From JAZLJD01 sp045617725 (GTDB lineage Bacteria; Bacillota; Clostridia; Lachnospirales; Lachnospiraceae), in contig JAZLJD010000022.1 in assembly GCA_045617725.1 (NCBI GenBank), positions 1-35,009 of the forward strand: a stretch of 35,009 bases of DNA, given 5' to 3'. Position numbers and translations under genes: made by a program. The notes under the pieces were generated by a model. The model worked only from the letters and a program-made list of their open reading frames with translations. It was not told where the DNA came from and searched no databases. Below, one piece after another: positions 26,089-34,118 of this stretch. How positions within the stretch are numbered: position 1 is the first letter of the stretch; the number at the start of each line of letters is the position of its first letter.

Positions 26089-27006
26089 TTAGCCCTGATA
26101 TAAAATAACAGGTGCCTCGCTTCCCTTTTCATAATAGTAAATACTGTTTGACAGAAACTCTTCCCGTTTCACCTGCGTCTCATTCACTTCCTTGACAAGC
26201 GGGATGAGGTCTTCATAATCGTCATAGTATCTCTTTGGAATAAAGATGAGCTCATGCACGGAACTGGGAAGGATATAATAGTCACTCTCGCATGCTCTCG
26301 CATATTGCTCGAGTAACCCCGGATACAACATTACGGCAGCCCCGTTTTGATTTGACGTGTTGGAAGCAATCTCCATCGGACACTCAAATTCCTCCGCATC
26401 TTTAAGATCAGCGGGGTCTGCCCCTTTTTGGATAAGCATATCACGAAGCACCTCCACTATGGGCCGTATAATAAAGGGTCGCATCAAAACACTGTTTAGT
26501 ACGGCATTTTCATAGAGCTGATCAAGGCTTACATTCCATACTCTCAACATATCATTACTTACGTTAATAGTACCGCATACGGACTGCTGCTTAAGGGAAA
26601 CAACAATCTGGAATATTACGGCCAGATCCATCACCTTTTTAAAAGGAACCGTATCCAGGAACTCAATGTTTCTCTCGTAATTAATTAATTTGCAGATAAT
26701 ACGTTTCCGTACATTTTCATAGTCCGTCAGATTCTCTGTATCAAAAAACGCTTCTCCCCGTGATTTTTCGTATATCTCCTCTACTTTCTCACAAATCGTC
26801 GTTATGTCGATCTCAGCATTCATATAGGAAGTATAAAAATCATCCAGGTAAATCGTGGGGGCCACATTGTTGTCTTCCCTATAAAGGGTAAGGCCACGGA
26901 ATGTGACATCATTGTTTTTGAGTATGCTAACCGACTCTACATTGAGGTCGTCATACTCCATTTCAAGATATTCTGCTATATAAGCAGCAAAGCTTTCATA
27001 ATCCAT
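26089..27006 (-). CDS. DUF5688-family protein of unknown function
   Basis: The 305-residue protein is soluble, acidic, and has no signal peptide or membrane segment. It resembles the DUF5688 proteins often found in several copies in Lachnospiraceae: an N-terminal YESFAAYIAEYLE, a central region with NVSNDMLRVWNVSLDQLYENA, and a C-terminal ELIFIPKRYYDD followed by REEFLSNSIYYYEKG. GGAGAA precedes the start. Its upstream region consists of the long structured repeats at 27032-27346, so its leader or promoter region is made of repeat DNA. Function is unknown. Confidence 0.75.
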   Translation of the reverse strand: MDYESFAAYIAEYLEMEYDDLNVESVSILKNNDVTFRGLTLYREDNNVAPTIYLDDFYTSYMNAEIDITTICEKVEEIYEKSRGEAFFDTENLTDYENVRKRIICKLINYERNIEFLDTVPFKKVMDLAVIFQIVVSLKQQSVCGTINVSNDMLRVWNVSLDQLYENAVLNSVLMRPFIIRPIVEVLRDMLIQKGADPADLKDAEEFECPMEIASNTSNQNGAAVMLYPGLLEQYARACESDYYILPSSVHELIFIPKRYYDDYEDLIPLVKEVNETQVKREEFLSNSIYYYEKGSEAPVILYQG

Positions 27007-27031
27007 AAAATTCTCCTTTAATAATCGGGGG

Positions 27032-27116
27032 CATCGAGGGGCGGCCGACGAAGGCGAGTCCGACGATGGCAGGGCCGACGAGAGGCAGAGCCATCTCGGG
27101 GCAGAGCCCCTCGATG
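27032..27116. repeat. GC-rich branched palindrome, module A
   Basis: CATCGAGGGGC (27032-27042) and GCCCCTCGATG (27106-27116) form a perfect 11-bp stem. Inside, GATGGC (27065-27070) pairs with GCCATC (27090-27095), and GGCCGACGA occurs twice. The region is far richer in GC than its surroundings. It ends with GATGATTAGCAG, the same junction that precedes the hairpin units near 34.7 kb. Confidence 0.7.
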
Positions 27117-27126
27117 ATTAGCAGGC

Positions 27127-27346
27127 GCCAAATGCGCATTCTTGCTTGCATGATTGTCACCTTACTTGTACTCCGCGTTAAATACCGCTACGCGGTATTT
27201 AGTGGATGGCACAATCCAGATGTCCATTCACGCAAGCGTGATGTCCTCTTAGTTTGTGCCCTCCCCTTCTGAACTTGCTTTGCAAGTTCCGCGGAGTACA
27301 GCAAGCTTCATCCATGCAATCAAAGCACTTGGTTTGTTGCCATAAC
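27127..27346. repeat. Long three-armed structured repeat, module B
   Basis: The ends GCCAAATGC (27127-27135) and GCACTTGGT (27325-27333) match the short hairpin repeats, and the trailer ends GTTGCCATAAC. A perfect 9-bp stem TACTCCGCG (27169-27177) with CGCGGAGTA (27290-27298) encloses three arms. Arm 1 has 10 bp (TAAATACCGC at 27179). Arm 2 is GGCACAA with TTGTGCC, containing CACGCAAGCGTG. Arm 3 has 8 bp (GAACTTGC at 27271). With module A it fills the gap between efp and the DUF5688-like gene; no gene is seen there. Confidence 0.75.
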
Positions 27347-27381
27347 AAAAAGACAATGGACGAATTAACATCCATTGTCTT
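27347..27381 (-). terminator. Rho-independent terminator of efp
   Basis: A perfect 11-bp stem (AAGACAATGGA and TCCATTGTCTT) with a 10-nt loop ends in five U residues on the minus strand. It lies 23 nt after the efp stop codon and directly abuts the GTTGCCATAAC trailer of module B. Confidence 0.9.
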
Positions 27382-27404
27382 AAGGCCTTTGTTAATTATA
27401 CAGA

Positions 27405-27962
27405 TTATACACGAGATAAGTACTCGCCGGTTCTGGTATCGATCTTAATCTTCTCGCCGATTTCTACGAAGAGAGGAACAGCAACCTGTGCGCCGGTCTC
27501 TACGATAGCGGGCTTGCTTGCGCCTGTTGCGGTATCACCCTTGAAGCCGGGCTCAGTCTCAGTAATCTCAAGCTCTACAAATAAAGGAGGCTCAATAGAG
27601 AATACATTACCATTAAAGGAGCAAACCTTAACCATCTCATTCTCTTTAACAAACTTAAGAGCATCACCGACTGTATCATTGTTAAGACCAATCTGCTCGT
27701 AGTTCTCAACGTTCATGAAGTAGTAAAGATCACCATCATTGTATAAGTACTGCATATCAACTCTGTCGATACGTGCCTGAGGACACTTCTCAGTAGGACG
27801 GAAGGTCTTCTCAACAACACCACCATTCACTACATTTTTAAGCTTCGTACGTACGAAAGCAGCACCCTTACCGGGCTTAACATGCTGGAATTCGATGATC
27901 TGGAATACAGATCCCTCTAATTCAATGGTAATGCCATTTCTGAAATCACCTGCAGAAATCAT
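27405..27962 (-). CDS. efp: Translation elongation factor P
   Basis: The 185-residue protein relieves ribosome stalling at proline runs. It has the three beta-barrel domains of the family: KOW-like N-terminal domain (MISAGDFRNGITIELEG) with tip Lys32 in KPGKGAAFVRTKL, a middle domain, and the C-terminal TGAQVAVPLFVEIGEKIKID split over two strands. The start at 27962 has AGGAGG upstream. Nine extra in-frame residues to 27989 are rejected because they would include the ribosome binding site. Lys32 suggests Lys-type modification or none. The gene is monocistronic, with its own promoter and terminator. Confidence 0.97.
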   Translation of the reverse strand: MISAGDFRNGITIELEGSVFQIIEFQHVKPGKGAAFVRTKLKNVVNGGVVEKTFRPTEKCPQARIDRVDMQYLYNDGDLYYFMNVENYEQIGLNNDTVGDALKFVKENEMVKVCSFNGNVFSIEPPLFVELEITETEPGFKGDTATGASKPAIVETGAQVAVPLFVEIGEKIKIDTRTGEYLSRV

Positions 27963-28002
27963 AAAAAATCCTCCTAAACATATAACCAATTTATTCCTAA
28001 AC

Positions 28003-28031
28003 AGTTTATACTAACAATTTCACTTTTTCAA
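28003..28031 (-). promoter_or_regulatory. Candidate promoter for efp
   Basis: On the minus strand TTGAAA (28026-28031) is 17 nt from TAAACT (28003-28008). TATAAA (28005-28010) is the alternative -10 at 15 nt. It lies about 40 nt upstream of the efp start. Confidence 0.45.
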
Positions 28032-28046
28032 CAGTTTTTTACAAAA

Positions 28047-28493
28047 CTATTTATTCCCTTTATTAAGTAGCATGATAAGGTGGTCAATCGCTTCCAAATA
28101 TCCTTCCAGGCCCATACCCTTTACGCGATAATCCACAACTTCGCTGACTACGGAATTCTGACGGAACTTCTCACGCTTACTGATATCGGAAATGTGCACC
28201 TCAACCTTGGGCATCTGAACGGACGCAAGTGCATCACGAATCGCATAGGAATAATGCGTATACGCACCCGGATTGATAACGATTCCGTCGGTATGATCAA
28301 AGTATGCATCCTGAATTCGGTCAATGATGGCACCCTCATGATTGGAATGAAATACTTCTATCTCACACCCCGTTTCCTCAGCCTTCTTTGCAATCATGGA
28401 TAAAAGACATTCATAATTTCGGTTTCCGTACACTTCCGGCTCTCTGATTCCTATAAAGTTAATATTGGCTCCGTTAATAACTAATAATTTCAT
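28047..28493 (-). CDS. aroQ: Type II 3-dehydroquinate dehydratase
   Basis: The 148-residue enzyme dehydrates 3-dehydroquinate in the shikimate pathway and forms dodecamers. Family motifs are LLVINGANINFIGIREPEVYG, with the catalytic Arg and Tyr of the lid (here split: INGANIN, then REPEVYG), VFHSNHEGAIID, IVINPGAYTHYSYAIRDAL and VEVHISDISKRE. The start at 28493 has GGGAGG upstream; in-frame starts up to 28616 would run through a terminator and have no homology. A possible 24-codon hydrophobic reading frame precedes it. No other aro gene is present. Confidence 0.95.
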   Translation of the reverse strand: MKLLVINGANINFIGIREPEVYGNRNYECLLSMIAKKAEETGCEIEVFHSNHEGAIIDRIQDAYFDHTDGIVINPGAYTHYSYAIRDALASVQMPKVEVHISDISKREKFRQNSVVSEVVDYRVKGMGLEGYLEAIDHLIMLLNKGNK

Positions 28494-28510
28494 CACAAAC
28501 CTCCCAATCC

Positions 28511-28585
28511 TTAATCTGCAAAAAAGAATCCTACGACCATCAGAATAACACCTAAACCAAGAGGAATGCAATGGGCTAAACGCAT
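28511..28585 (-). CDS. Possible 24-residue hydrophobic peptide upstream of aroQ
   Basis: An ATG at 28583-28585 opens 24 codons ending in TAA 17 nt before the aroQ start. The product would be one membrane-length helix containing GLGVILMVVGFFFAD. It is on the aroQ strand and fills the whole space between the preceding terminator and the aroQ ribosome binding site. Against it: no Shine-Dalgarno sequence lies in the U tract directly before the ATG. It may be a small membrane protein, a leader peptide, or chance. Confidence 0.3.
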   Translation of the reverse strand: MRLAHCIPLGLGVILMVVGFFFAD

Positions 28586-28610
28586 AAAAAAAGCGGAGCA
28601 AAAGCTCCGC
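28586..28610 (-). terminator. Rho-independent terminator of the small acidic protein gene
   Basis: A perfect 7-bp stem (GCGGAGC and GCTCCGC) with a 4-nt loop is followed by seven U residues on the minus strand. It begins 6 nt after the stop codon of the gene at 28617-29000, and no promoter for aroQ was recognised between it and aroQ. Confidence 0.9.
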
Positions 28611-28616
28611 TACCAA

Positions 28617-29000
28617 TTATTCTTTCAGGAAAACGCTACCGTCTTCATTGGTTCCCAGCATACCGGGTGTTACGAAGTAACTGTAGTCATCCAATATGGA
28701 ATCCTTTCTTGCATCGGAAAGAATGGAATCCATATCCAAAGTTCCGATGGAAGCATCCTTACCGATATAGTCATAATCGGTTTTGTTTAAGGAAATGGAC
28801 ACATCCTCAAGATTCGCAATACGGGATCTCGTATCAATCCGATCCTGTGTCTCGTAAGTGCTCTGCTCGGACTCCATAAGGTCCGCATTCATCTCGGAAT
28901 TCTTGACAGACTCCACATCGACAACGGGTATGTCATTGACACGGTAGTAGTTAAATAAACCACCGTACTCGCCATAGCTTCCAATACCGCTAATGCCCAT
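28617..29000 (-). CDS. Small acidic protein of unknown function
   Basis: This 127-residue protein was not recognised. It has no signal peptide or membrane segment. The N terminus is Gly/Tyr-rich (MGISGIGSYGEYGG), and the middle is acidic with a heptad-like stretch. The C-terminal half has many Asp residues and a conserved-looking YIGKDASIGTLDMDSIL. It has a good promoter, AAGGATGG as ribosome binding site, and a strong terminator, so it is very likely expressed. Neighbours do not suggest a role. Confidence 0.7.
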   Translation of the reverse strand: MGISGIGSYGEYGGLFNYYRVNDIPVVDVESVKNSEMNADLMESEQSTYETQDRIDTRSRIANLEDVSISLNKTDYDYIGKDASIGTLDMDSILSDARKDSILDDYSYFVTPGMLGTNEDGSVFLKE

Positions 29001-29052
29001 GTGCTTACCATCCTTTCATCCAAAATAATGCAAAGCTCGTTTACATAATGTT

Positions 29053-29080
29053 ATTATACACAACTCATTGAGTTTTGCAA
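29053..29080 (-). promoter_or_regulatory. Promoter for the small acidic protein gene
   Basis: On the minus strand TTGCAA (29075-29080) and a perfect TATAAT (29053-29058) are spaced 16 nt, about 52 nt upstream of the start at 29000. Confidence 0.6.
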
Positions 29081-29127
29081 AGAATTTATCGGATATCACG
29101 GCTTAAAACTTTAGGGTTAATTTATGG

Positions 29128-29886
29128 TTAATTCAATATTCCTGCGCTTGTCAATAATTCTTTGGTATATGCATCCTTCGGCGCCCTGAAAACCTCCTTC
29201 GGAGTGCCCTGCTCCACGATATGTCCGTCCTTCATAACAAGCACACGATCGCAGATTTGGTAAACCACACGCATGTCATGTGATATGAACAGAATGGAAA
29301 TATCCATCTCGTCCCGAAGTGTTTTAAGGAGCGTAAGAATCTGGGCCTGAATGGTAACATCCAGCGCCGATACGGGCTCATCCGCGATAATCAGTTTCGA
29401 ATGATTCATAAGGGCAAGTGCAATGCACACTCTTTGTCTTTGGCCTCCGGACAATTGGGAAGGGTAACGGTCCTTTAAGGCCGGCGGCAGCTCAACCTTC
29501 TTGAGCATCTCTTCTACCATGAGACCGCGCTGGCCCTTTGTGAGCCTGTAAGTAGGGTCCTTAAGGTCGGCTATGCGAATCGGTTCCTCCAAAATGCGTT
29601 CCACCGTCATCATGGGATTTAAAGACGAATACGGGTCCTGGAAAACCATCTGCGGATTCAGCTTATCCGCGAGCGTCAGGGTTCCCTTGTATGGCAAGAG
29701 CCCCGTGATGGCTTTGGCCAGGGTGGACTTACCGCAGCCGCTCTCTCCCACAAGGCCTACTATCTCGCCACGTCCGATTTCGAATTCGGCGCCAAAAACA
29801 ACCTGTCGGTATTCCTTCTTAAATGAGAAACTTCCGTGCGTCTGATAAAAAATATTCAATTCGGATGCTTTTACTAACGGTTCCAT
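29128..29886 (-). CDS. ABC importer ATPase, OppF/NikE-like
   Basis: The 252-residue ATPase has Walker A GLVGESGCGKS, Q-loop MVFQDPYSSLNP, signature LSGGQRQRV, Walker B LIIADEPVSALD and switch His in LFISHDM. It stops soon after the core fold and lacks the C-terminal extension of about 60-70 residues found in typical OppF/DppF. That size fits NikE-type proteins. It starts directly after the stop of the partner ATPase and is the last gene of the five-gene importer unit. It would pair with the other ATPase to power uptake. Confidence 0.9.
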   Translation of the reverse strand: MEPLVKASELNIFYQTHGSFSFKKEYRQVVFGAEFEIGRGEIVGLVGESGCGKSTLAKAITGLLPYKGTLTLADKLNPQMVFQDPYSSLNPMMTVERILEEPIRIADLKDPTYRLTKGQRGLMVEEMLKKVELPPALKDRYPSQLSGGQRQRVCIALALMNHSKLIIADEPVSALDVTIQAQILTLLKTLRDEMDISILFISHDMRVVYQICDRVLVMKDGHIVEQGTPKEVFRAPKDAYTKELLTSAGILN

Positions 29887-30684
29887 CTACGCCTCGTCGT
29901 TAAAATCTACCTTGGGAATTGCTTCAATCAGATTCTGTGTATACTCTTCTGCGGGATGCCTGAAAATCTGCTCCGTTTCCCCGCTTTCCACGATATACCC
30001 GTCCTTCATGACAAGGACGCGGTCGCACAGTCTTCGGACTACGCTTAAGTCATGGGAAATGAACAGAATCGCCATATTGTCTTCTTTTTGGAGCTTCTTA
30101 AGAAGCTTAATAATCATATCCTGCAACGAAACATCCAGTGCGGTCGTCGGTTCATCCGCGATCAGCAGCTTGGGCTTACAAATAATCGCAGCCGCTATCA
30201 TAACCCTCTGACGCATTCCGCCGCTCAGTTCATGCGGATACATGTCATAGACTGCTTCGGGGTCCGAAAGCTCCGCATGCTTTAATGCCCAGATTGCACG
30301 TTCCCTAAGTTCCTTTTTGGGAAGCTTTTCATGAACGCGTAGGGATTCCTCTACCTGGGGACCAATCTTCATAACAGGATTTAGGCTGGTCATGGGTTCC
30401 TGAAAAACCATGGCTATCTGCGAGCCCTGATATTCCCGTAAGGTTTTTCTTTCGCAGTTAAGAAGCTCACAGCCTTCAAACAGAATGCTGCCGCGCTTCT
30501 TCATGTCATGTCTTGACAGAAGGCCTGCAATCGCAAGTGCACTCATGGATTTACCGGAGCCCGATTCTCCCACGAGGCCGACCGCTTCGCCGCGCTCTAT
30601 CTCAAGATCAAAGTCGTAAACAACCGTTTCCGGAATCAAATGGTCATGAAACTCAATATTCAAATCAGTTACTTTGAGTAGCAT
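29887..30684 (-). CDS. ABC importer ATPase, OppD/NikD-like
   Basis: The 265-residue ATPase has Walker A GLVGESGSGKS, Q-loop MVFQEPMTSLNP, signature LSGGMRQRV, Walker B LLIADEPTTALD and switch ILFISHDLSVVRR. Like its partner it lacks the long C-terminal extension of OppD/DppD. Its start (GAGGGACTGG before ATG) overlaps the end of the upstream permease gene by 20 nt, so translation is coupled. Confidence 0.9.
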   Translation of the reverse strand: MLLKVTDLNIEFHDHLIPETVVYDFDLEIERGEAVGLVGESGSGKSMSALAIAGLLSRHDMKKRGSILFEGCELLNCERKTLREYQGSQIAMVFQEPMTSLNPVMKIGPQVEESLRVHEKLPKKELRERAIWALKHAELSDPEAVYDMYPHELSGGMRQRVMIAAAIICKPKLLIADEPTTALDVSLQDMIIKLLKKLQKEDNMAILFISHDLSVVRRLCDRVLVMKDGYIVESGETEQIFRHPAEEYTQNLIEAIPKVDFNDEA

Positions 30685-31468
30685 CCAGTCCCTCTCCCAT
30701 CAATGTAAATCCCAAAATCATGAGAATAATCACTATTCCCGGAAACAGTGCACACCAGGGTGCCAAAAACATATGTGCCTGGGACTCAGACAGCATTCGT
30801 CCGAGGCTTGCCTGCGGAGGCTGCACGCCGATTCCCAGAAAACTCATGCCCGCTTCAGCCAAAACGGCGTTGTTAAAACCGATTAATACGGAGGACAGAA
30901 TCACGCGGAAGGTATTCGGAAGTATATGTATAAAAATAATTCGAAGATGCGTTGCTCCCTGCAGTCTCGCGGACTTCACAAAGTCCATTTCCTTATAGGT
31001 AATGACCTCCGCCCGCACGAGTCGCACAAAGCTTGGAATAAACGCGATTCCGAGCGCAAGTACCACCGTAGAGGTCGAAGGGCTTAAAATGCTGACAAAA
31101 ACAAGGGCAAGAAGGATGCTCGGAAATGCAAAGACCGTATCGTTGATCCGCATAAAGATTTCATCCACAATGCCGCCGAAGTACCCCGTAAACGCTCCAA
31201 TCAATGTTCCGACCACCGTTCCGATGGAAACCGTGCAGAGAGCAACAAACAGTGTACTGGCACTTCCCTTAATCACTCGCGAAAAAACATCGCGGCCGAA
31301 ATTATCACAGCCCATCAGATGCTTAAGCGAAACTCCGGCATACTTGTCCGGAAGATTCATCGCATCGGGATCGTAGGGCGTGTAAATAAGTCCTGTTAAT
31401 ACCATAAGGAGAATCAGAGCCGTGATAAAGCAACCGATTTTGAATTCAAGATTCTTCTTTTTATTCAC
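30665..31468 (-). CDS. ABC importer permease, OppC/DppC/NikC-like
   Basis: The 267-residue membrane protein has a helix near the N terminus, then a conserved extracytoplasmic stretch (HLMGCDNFGRDVFSRVIKG), then about five helices. The ATPase-contact (EAA) loop is EVITYKEMDFVKSARLQGAT. The C terminus shows EAGMSFLGIGVQPPQASLG. The start is GTG at 31468 with AGGAGG 10 nt upstream. It is separated from the other permease gene by 106 nt, the only real gap inside the operon. Confidence 0.92.
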   Translation of the reverse strand: MNKKKNLEFKIGCFITALILLMVLTGLIYTPYDPDAMNLPDKYAGVSLKHLMGCDNFGRDVFSRVIKGSASTLFVALCTVSIGTVVGTLIGAFTGYFGGIVDEIFMRINDTVFAFPSILLALVFVSILSPSTSTVVLALGIAFIPSFVRLVRAEVITYKEMDFVKSARLQGATHLRIIFIHILPNTFRVILSSVLIGFNNAVLAEAGMSFLGIGVQPPQASLGRMLSESQAHMFLAPWCALFPGIVIILMILGFTLMGEGLDATQSN

Positions 31469-31574
31469 TTCTCAAGGTCCTCCTTTCTACTTACCGGCTA
31501 CGTCGAGGCTTTTGAAACGAAGTAATCGCGGAAATAGCCGAGTAATAAAGTCTAGCTAATCTAAAACGTGAATA

Positions 31575-32519
31575 CTAGCTCCGGTTTCGAAGCCTCGGGT
31601 CAATCACATAGTATAAAATATCCGTCAGGGTATTAAGCAGTATAATGAGCGCAGCCAAAAACACGATAATGGCCATAACTACGGGATAATCACGGTTGGA
31701 AATGGAATTGATAAGGATTCGGCCGATTCCCGGAATGCCAAAAACCTGCTCGATAATGATTCCGCCCACCACCATATCCGAAAGCGTCATTCCCCAGAAG
31801 GTGATACAGGGAATCAGAGCATTGGGAAGCACATGGCGATACAGCACGGACATGGTTTTGTTACCACGGCTGTATGCGGTCCGGACGTAATCCTTTTTGG
31901 CCTCCGTAACAATCTTGCCGTACAAAAGCTTAAGGCTCATCGCACTCTTTGGAAGTGCCATCGCCACAGCCGGACAGATTAAATACAAAAGGAAGCCGCC
32001 GAAGTCCTCTTTATAGGAAATATACCCGCCGGGCGAAAAAAGATGCAGCACAAGGCCGAACACATAGGTAAGAAGTATGCCCATGAAAAACGGCGGAACG
32101 GCCATGTTAATCTGGCTCAGGGTAAAGATTGCTTTTTGCACAAAAGATCCTGTCTTCTTACCGCAGTACACCGCAAGCGGCACCGAAATAAGCACCATCA
32201 GGACAAAAGCCATCAATGTAAGGCAGACGGTAATGGGGATTTTGTCCGCAAGCATGCTGCCTACGCTGACCTTATAAATATAGGAAGTTCCGAAATCTCC
32301 GCGAATGAAGTCATAGGCCCAGCGGCCGTATCTTACAAAGAACGGATCGTTAAGGCCCAACTCTTCCCTTAGGGCAGCCAGTTTCTCCGGCGTAGCCTCC
32401 GTCTGTAATATGGCGGTTGCAACATCGCCTTTAATAAGGTCAAAGGCCAAAAAAACAAGGAAGGACACGATGAAAATCGTGACCAAAAAAGATGCTGTCT
32501 TCTTCAGTACGTACTTCAT
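31575..32519 (-). CDS. ABC importer permease, OppB/DppB/NikB-like
   Basis: The 314-residue permease has six predicted helices, the family N-terminal region RREELGLNDPF-like (LREELGLNDPFFVRYGRW), the EAA loop DYVRTAYSRGNKTMSVLYRH, and the C-terminal IEQVFGIPGIGRILINSI. It forms the channel heterodimer with the second permease. AGGAAGGA precedes the start, 25 nt after the binding-protein gene. The length equals that usual for NikB/DppB. Confidence 0.93.
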   Translation of the reverse strand: MKYVLKKTASFLVTIFIVSFLVFLAFDLIKGDVATAILQTEATPEKLAALREELGLNDPFFVRYGRWAYDFIRGDFGTSYIYKVSVGSMLADKIPITVCLTLMAFVLMVLISVPLAVYCGKKTGSFVQKAIFTLSQINMAVPPFFMGILLTYVFGLVLHLFSPGGYISYKEDFGGFLLYLICPAVAMALPKSAMSLKLLYGKIVTEAKKDYVRTAYSRGNKTMSVLYRHVLPNALIPCITFWGMTLSDMVVGGIIIEQVFGIPGIGRILINSISNRDYPVVMAIIVFLAALIILLNTLTDILYYVIDPRLRNRS

Positions 32520-32544
32520 CTGTCCTTCCTCCTCAATCTCTTAA

Positions 32545-34053
32545 TTATTTCAAATACAGCTTGGAGATATCCTGGATATAAAGCGGATAAAATTCATAAC
32601 CGCCATACTTTTTATTGATTGCCACAAGCTCGCTTAAGTCCTGAATATAGACATTGGCCGCATGCTCGCACAAAATGCGTTCGCAATCCTTGTAATTCTT
32701 AACCTGCTCATCAGAATCTACCGCCTCGATAGCTTTCTTAAGAGCGATATCATAATCTGCATTCTTAAAGTTAATAAAGTTCTTTTTGCCATCCGATGCA
32801 TAGCGCTCAAGCAGTGCTCTGGCGGTCAGGGTGGAAGCATCCAGGCCGACGACGGTTGCCTCAAAATTACGGTCGGAATATACCTCGGATAACCAGGTAT
32901 CCCACTCAACCAGCTTGATTTGAGCATCAACTCCCACTTCCTTAAGTTGCTGTGTCAGGATTGTGGCCGTGTCTACGTGAGGCTGATAATTGGAGCTTAC
33001 CGTAATGGTAAAGCTGAAACCGTCCTCATAGCCGGCTTCCTTTAAAAGAGCACGGGCCTTGTCAAGGTCGCGTTCGTAGTAATCGGAAAGCTCGGGCATG
33101 TAATACTTGCCAAAAGCGGGGAACATGGAGGAACCGATGATGGTTCCCTTACCGTCTGCCATGAAATCAAGGACAGCCTGTCTGTCTACCGCATAGCACA
33201 GAGCCTTGCGGACTCTCTCGTCCTTAAAGGGCTCAAAATCGTTGTTTAAGTACATGGCCTGCACAAGATTCATGGAGCCTTCGAGTACATCGAAGCTGTC
33301 ATTAAGCTGTGCTGCCTGTGCCTCGGAGATACGGGCATACATATCAATCGAACCGCCCAGGAGCTCCATTACAATCGTATCGGGATTGGAGCAGATCTTA
33401 AAGGTGACATCCTTAATGCCTGCCAGGTCGCCCCAGTATTCATCAAAGGCGGTAACAACAATCTTCTCCTGTACCGAGCGGGATACGAACTTGTAGGGAC
33501 CGGTTCCGATGGGAGCCGTCTCCTGATTCTTATAATCCTTCGGTACGATTGCGGCCGTTACGGAAGCCAGTTCCGTAAGGAAATCGTTATTGGCGCTGTT
33601 TAACTTAATAAGGATGGTACGATCATCCGGAGTTTCAACGCTCTCAACAATAGAAAACGCCGCTATGATTGGAGATTCTCCATCCATACCGGCGAGGTGT
33701 TCAATCGAGTATTTAACATCTGCCACCGTTACGGGAGAACCGTCATGGAACTTAATTCCGTCTCTCAATGTAAATGTGTAGGTAAGTCCATCCTCTGAAA
33801 CTGCTACATCACTTGCTACGGCAGCATACACATTACCGTCACTGTCAAGGCGCATAAGGCCCTCGAAAATGTTAAAAATTACCTCCTTAGTTCCGGCCGC
33901 TACTGCTTTGTAGGGGTCCAGACTATCCAAATCCTGAGGTATTCCTACGGTAATCTGTGACGAAGAATCAGCTGCCTTGCCGTCTGCACATGCGCACAGT
34001 ACGGTAGCTAGAGTGACCAGCAATAAGAGAAGGATTCTCTTTAATTGCTTCAT
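32545..34053 (-). CDS. Extracellular solute-binding lipoprotein, family 5 (peptide/nickel type)
   Basis: The 502-residue protein has a signal peptide with lipobox VLCAC (Cys22) and the family 5 features LDSLDPYKAV near the N terminus, FTLRDGIKFHDGSPVTVADV, IGTGPYKFVS, and DERVRKALCYAVDRQAVLD. It captures the substrate outside the membrane for the two permeases and two ATPases that follow. Substrate is not certain: the fold serves di- and oligopeptides, nickel chelates and others. The compact ATPases and gene sizes resemble nikABCDE, but no nickel-specific residue pattern could be confirmed by eye. Confidence 0.92.
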   Translation of the reverse strand: MKQLKRILLLLLVTLATVLCACADGKAADSSSQITVGIPQDLDSLDPYKAVAAGTKEVIFNIFEGLMRLDSDGNVYAAVASDVAVSEDGLTYTFTLRDGIKFHDGSPVTVADVKYSIEHLAGMDGESPIIAAFSIVESVETPDDRTILIKLNSANNDFLTELASVTAAIVPKDYKNQETAPIGTGPYKFVSRSVQEKIVVTAFDEYWGDLAGIKDVTFKICSNPDTIVMELLGGSIDMYARISEAQAAQLNDSFDVLEGSMNLVQAMYLNNDFEPFKDERVRKALCYAVDRQAVLDFMADGKGTIIGSSMFPAFGKYYMPELSDYYERDLDKARALLKEAGYEDGFSFTITVSSNYQPHVDTATILTQQLKEVGVDAQIKLVEWDTWLSEVYSDRNFEATVVGLDASTLTARALLERYASDGKKNFINFKNADYDIALKKAIEAVDSDEQVKNYKDCERILCEHAANVYIQDLSELVAINKKYGGYEFYPLYIQDISKLYLK

Positions 34054-34089
34054 GTCATTATCCTTTCGTCAAAACAATATTCGAATATA

Positions 34090-34118
34090 TTTATATTACG
34101 AAACGAATTTTATTTCAA
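34090..34118 (-). promoter_or_regulatory. Promoter for the ABC importer operon
   Basis: On the minus strand TTGAAA (34113-34118) and TATAAA (34090-34095) are separated by 17 nt. The -35 overlaps the last codons of nrdR. The start codon of the binding-protein gene lies about 36 nt beyond the -10. No terminator is seen after nrdR. Confidence 0.6.

Noticed and set aside
28494..28616. N-terminal extension of aroQ by 41 residues
   Set aside because: It would run backward through a strong terminator and lacks homology; GGGAGG marks the internal ATG at 28493.
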